Shown in pieces: positions 5,954 through 6,707 of a stretch of 6,707 bases of DNA (positions are counted from its first letter, which is position 1; each line of letters begins with the position of its first letter). The notes below the pieces were generated by a model. It was not told the DNA's origin. It did not search any database and saw only the letters and a list, made by a program, of their open reading frames with translations. This DNA comes from an uncultured Paracoccaceae bacterium (GTDB taxonomy: Bacteria; Pseudomonadota; Alphaproteobacteria; Rhodobacterales; Rhodobacteraceae), in assembly GCA_913054485.1 (NCBI GenBank), contig CAJXHQ010000178.1, positions 1 through 6,707 of the forward strand. Direction: 5' to 3'. Made by a program: the position numbers and the translations under genes.

Positions 5954-5986
5954 AAAAACGCCCCGCGGCGGGCGGCCACGGGGCGT
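5954..5986 (-). terminator. Intrinsic terminator after pobA
   Basis: Read on the minus strand, ACGCCCCGTGG (5986-5976) pairs with CCGCGGGGCGT (5968-5958) over 11 bp with one G-U wobble around a 7-nt loop. It is followed by TTTT and then GTTT. It begins 22 nt after the pobA stop codon and should end pobA transcription before the rhodanese gene. Confidence 0.88.
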
Positions 5987-6008
5987 CTGATGTCACGGCA
6001 CGCAGAGG

Positions 6009-6707
<699 letters not shown>

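Overview
The window looks like chromosomal DNA from a marine alphaproteobacterium of the Roseobacter group (Rhodobacterales; Leisingera, Phaeobacter or Ruegeria type). The evidence is high GC with GC-rich third codon positions, protein sequences typical of that group, and dense housekeeping and catabolic genes separated by short spacers. The genus is an inference, because no database search was possible. I see no mobile element, CRISPR array, tRNA or rRNA.

Layout from left to right. (1) The N-terminal part of an NAD kinase gene on the minus strand runs off the left edge. (2) Divergent from it is glyA (serine hydroxymethyltransferase), which ends in a strong intrinsic terminator. (3) Starting 10 nt after the terminator T-run is kptA, an NAD-dependent RNA 2'-phosphotransferase, with no visible Shine-Dalgarno. 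(4) A 234-bp spacer with a GC-rich palindrome leads to a two-gene unit: a secreted PhnD-type phosphate/phosphonate-binding protein and, one base after its stop codon, a two-helix inner-membrane protein with a periplasmic domain and a HAMP domain but no output domain. (5) Converging on that unit is a small minus-strand gene for an unrecognised protein with one C-terminal membrane helix. (6) Divergent from it is an alpha/beta hydrolase of the YbfF type, which converges with 4 nt to spare on a minus-strand single-domain rhodanese gene. (7) The rhodanese gene has a compact upstream region with an inverted repeat, and behind it lie an intrinsic terminator and the 3' part of pobA (4-hydroxybenzoate 3-monooxygenase), which runs off the right edge.

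Most genes are independent single-gene units with alternating orientation, not one pathway. The exception is the PhnD-like/HAMP pair, which looks like a ligand-binding protein coupled to a membrane receptor. No permease or ATPase gene follows, and the receptor stops right after HAMP, so its downstream partner is unknown. This pair is the most interesting part of the window. The position of kptA behind a terminator and the inverted repeat upstream of the rhodanese gene are secondary points.
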